Assembly: GCA_937915515.1 (NCBI GenBank)
Contig: CALGIK010000191.1
Coordinates: 1-7,892 of the forward strand
DNA length: 7,892 bases
Direction: 5' to 3'
Source: an uncultured Clostridia bacterium
GTDB lineage: Bacteria > Bacillota > Clostridia > Christensenellales > CAG-314
The notes beneath the pieces are model-generated. The model did not search any database, had not been told where the DNA came from, and was given only the letters and a program-made list of their open reading frames with translations. Positions 6,310 to 7,892 of this stretch are shown one piece after another. A program made the translations under genes and the position numbers. Each line of letters begins with the position of its first letter. Position 1 is the first letter of the stretch.

Positions 6310-6699
6310 ATGGCTACAAGGATAAAACAAAAGGCTGAGGCGTTAAAAACCAAAAGAGACAACCGCCCTTACGCCGTTGCTAAATACATTCGCATATCTC
6401 CCTCTAAAGTCCATATAGTGCTCGATTTAATAAGAGGCAAAAATTATTTTGATGCCGTAGCAATTTTGGATAACGTACCAAAGGCAGCGTGCGAACCTAT
6501 CAAAAAAGTTTTAAACAGCGCAGCGGCTAACGCCGAAGTTAATAAGGGTTTAAACAAAGATAATCTCTTTGTTGCAGAGTGCTATGCTGATATGGGTCCG
6601 ACATTAAAAAGAGTGCAACCTGTTTCTAAGGGAAGAGCGTATCGTATACTTAAACGCAAAAGCCATATCACAGTCGTTCTCGACGAAAAGAAGGCATAG
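6310..6699 (+). CDS. rplV: 50S ribosomal protein L22
   Basis: L22 spans the 50S subunit, and its long beta hairpin lines the exit tunnel opposite L4, a site of macrolide-resistance changes. The product is 129 residues, against about 110-113 in E. coli and B. subtilis. The excess is mainly a basic N-terminal extension of about 19 residues ([19 protein letters not shown]) before the family core [20 protein letters not shown] (24-43). The start is supported by AGGAGGT five bases from the ATG. The tunnel hairpin (about 92-125) reads [20 protein letters not shown] followed by RKSHITVV. V105 stands where E. coli has Arg88 in MPRAKGRA, while the LKR triplet equivalent to E. coli Met82-Arg84 is kept. 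It sits in canonical order before rpsC, with a 14-base gap. Confidence 0.97.
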   Translation: MATRIKQKAEALKTKRDNRPYAVAKYIRISPSKVHIVLDLIRGKNYFDAVAILDNVPKAACEPIKKVLNSAAANAEVNKGLNKDNLFVAECYADMGPTLKRVQPVSKGRAYRILKRKSHITVVLDEKKA

Positions 6700-6713
6700 G
6701 GAGGAAGGACAAA

Positions 6714-7388
6714 ATGGGACAAAAAGTTAATCCTCACGGATTGAGAGTGGGTATCAATACAGGTTGGGAATCAGTTTGGTATGCCGAAAAAAAGAACTTC
6801 GGAGTTTTTCTTAAGGAAGACGACGTTGTCAGAAAGTTTATTAAAAAAACTTATTTTTCCTCAGCTATCAGTAAAATCGATTTCGAAAGAAGCGAAAACA
6901 AATTAGTAATAAATATTTATACAGGCCGTCCCGGCACGCTTATAGGCAAAGCAGGCGCAGGTATCGAAGAAATGAAACGTCAGGTTGCTAAGCTGGTAGG
7001 CGACAAGCAGGTTGTCATTAACATTATGGAAGTTAAAAATCCCGATGCCGATGCTCAACTGATGGCAGAATCAATTGCAGCTCAACTCGAAAAACGTATT
7101 TCTTTCCGCCGCGCAATGCGTCAAGCAATGCAAAGAGCTATGAGAGCCGGTGCAAAGGGTATCAAAACAATGGTTAGCGGCAGACTGGACGGTGCCGAAA
7201 TAGCACGCAGAGAGCAATATCACGAAGGGAGTATTCCTCTTCATACGTTGCGTGCGGATATAGACTACGGTTTTGCTATCGCACAAACCACTTTCGGCGT
7301 AATCGGTGTAAAATGCTGGATATACAAAGGCGAAATCCTTGCTAGGCCGAAGAGGAAGGAAGGAGGTACTGCAAATGTTAATGCCTAA
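6714..7388 (+). CDS. rpsC: 30S ribosomal protein S3
   Basis: S3 is a protein of the 30S head at the mRNA entry channel, where with S4 and S5 it contributes to mRNA unwinding. The product has 224 residues, starting [15 protein letters not shown] type II KH domain occupies about residues 38-107, with the GxxG loop G78-K79-A80-G81 inside [17 protein letters not shown]. The entry-channel basic helix [20 protein letters not shown] (131-150) and the C-terminal hallmark [16 protein letters not shown] (171-186) are intact. A GGGAGG-type site (6699-6704) lies nine bases before the ATG. The last 14 bases overlap rplP, whose ribosome binding site lies within this gene. Confidence 0.97.
   Translation: MGQKVNPHGLRVGINTGWESVWYAEKKNFGVFLKEDDVVRKFIKKTYFSSAISKIDFERSENKLVINIYTGRPGTLIGKAGAGIEEMKRQVAKLVGDKQVVINIMEVKNPDADAQLMAESIAAQLEKRISFRRAMRQAMQRAMRAGAKGIKTMVSGRLDGAEIARREQYHEGSIPLHTLRADIDYGFAIAQTTFGVIGVKCWIYKGEILARPKRKEGGTANVNA
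7360..7367 (+). promoter_or_regulatory. Ribosome binding site that fixes the rplP start
   Basis: AAGGAGGT, a near-perfect anti-16S match inside rpsC, lies seven bases before ATG 7375 and 13 bases before the in-frame ATG 7381. It selects the first, giving the family-typical MLMPKR start. Confidence 0.85.
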
Positions 7389-7806
7389 AAGAGTAAAATA
7401 CCGCCGTGTTTTTCGCGGAAGGATGAAAGGAGCCGCTCATAAGGGTACAGAGGTCGCTTACGGCGAATACGGCTTGGCGGCTATGGAATGCGGTTGGATT
7501 AAGAGTAATCAAATAGAGGCGGCACGTGTCGCCATGACAAGATTTATTAAGCGCGGCGGTCAGGTTTGGACAAATATATTTCCGCATAAACCGGTGACTA
7601 AAAAGCCTGCCGAGACCCGTATGGGAAGCGGAAAGGGCAGTCCGGAATTTTGGGTAGCCGTTGTAAAGCCGGGCAAGATATTGTTCGAAATGGCAGGCAT
7701 CCCGATGGATCAAGCCAGAGAAGCGTTGCGTTTGGCAGCTCACAAGCTGCCCGTCAAATGTAAATTTGTCGTAAAGGCAGAGGAGAAGGCAGATGAGAGC
7801 AAATAA
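7375..7806 (+). CDS. rplP: 50S ribosomal protein L16
   Basis: L16 is a late-assembling 50S protein next to the A-site tRNA elbow. The product has 143 residues, the usual length, starting [19 protein letters not shown]. The motif [20 protein letters not shown] (81-100) is conserved. R82 corresponds to the arginine that is hydroxylated in E. coli L16, judged by the RMGxGKG motif. The C-terminal part [20 protein letters not shown] (105-124) is typical. The chosen ATG lies seven bases after AAGGAGGT. Reading further upstream in frame gives no family-like sequence. The gene overlaps rpsC by 14 bases and rpmC by 14 bases, so it is coupled on both sides. Confidence 0.97.
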   Translation: MLMPKRVKYRRVFRGRMKGAAHKGTEVAYGEYGLAAMECGWIKSNQIEAARVAMTRFIKRGGQVWTNIFPHKPVTKKPAETRMGSGKGSPEFWVAVVKPGKILFEMAGIPMDQAREALRLAAHKLPVKCKFVVKAEEKADESK

Positions 7807-7892
7807 AGTTCATGAAATGTCTGACGAAGAGTTACTTTCTAAGCTGACAGAGCTAAAAAAAGAGCTTTTTAATTTAAGACTCAACCATGCTA
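7793..7892 (+). CDS. rpmC: 50S ribosomal protein L29 (partial, cut by the window end)
   Basis: L29 is a small helical 50S protein near the tunnel exit beside L23. Thirty-three codons are visible, translating to [20 protein letters not shown] followed by [13 protein letters not shown]. This matches the N-terminal half of the family (ELxxMSDEELxxKLxELKxELFNLR), and the complete protein is usually about 65-70 residues. AGGAG (7781-7785) lies seven bases before the ATG, inside rplP, and the two genes overlap by 14 bases. Its place directly after rplP is canonical, and rpsQ would be expected next. Confidence 0.94.
   Translation, partial: MRANKVHEMSDEELLSKLTELKKELFNLRLNHA

Noticed and set aside
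7339..7374. Upstream extension of L16 in the rplP frame
   Set aside because: The added residues ([15 protein letters not shown]) come from out-of-frame rpsC sequence. ATG 7375 has AAGGAGGT and gives the family-typical N-terminus.

Overview
The window is about 7.9 kb of ordinary chromosomal DNA from a low-to-moderate G+C bacterium, most likely a Firmicute of the class Clostridia. Three things support this. Nearly every ribosomal gene has a strong AGGAGG-type ribosome binding site. The ribosomal proteins carry Gram-positive signatures, such as [11 protein letters not shown] in S10 and the [11 protein letters not shown] start of L16. The histidine kinase also resembles a large clostridial family. 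I cannot name a genus.

Region 1 (about 1-2309, + strand) holds a two-component system: an OmpR/PhoB-type response regulator, then, 17 bases downstream, a two-TM HAMP histidine kinase. A possible tail of an upstream gene ends inside the regulator's ribosome binding region, so the pair may belong to a longer operon that starts outside the window. A long AT-rich hairpin with a T tract follows and overlaps the 3' ends of both the kinase gene and the convergent next gene.

Region 2 (2286-3035, - strand) is one gene for a DUF421/YetF-family membrane protein. It converges on the kinase gene and diverges from the ribosomal operon. The 210-base gap between its start and rpsJ holds a very AT-rich tract, a near-consensus extended -10 promoter facing rpsJ, and a short untranslated leader that can fold into a long stem-loop.

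Region 3 (3246 to the end, + strand) is the S10 ribosomal protein operon in canonical order: rpsJ, rplC, rplD, rplW, rplB, rpsS, rplV, rpsC, rplP, and rpmC cut by the window end. The genes are tightly packed, with gaps of 10-37 bases or short overlaps, and all look intact. They encode 30S and 50S subunit proteins. L4 and L22 line the nascent-peptide exit tunnel, L2 and L3 lie near the peptidyl transferase centre, and S3 is at the mRNA entry.

I found no mobile element, CRISPR array, RNA gene or evident novel system. The items most worth checking are the structured S10 leader, the coding-overlapping convergent terminator, the kinase start without a Shine-Dalgarno sequence, and unusual residues in the tunnel proteins.
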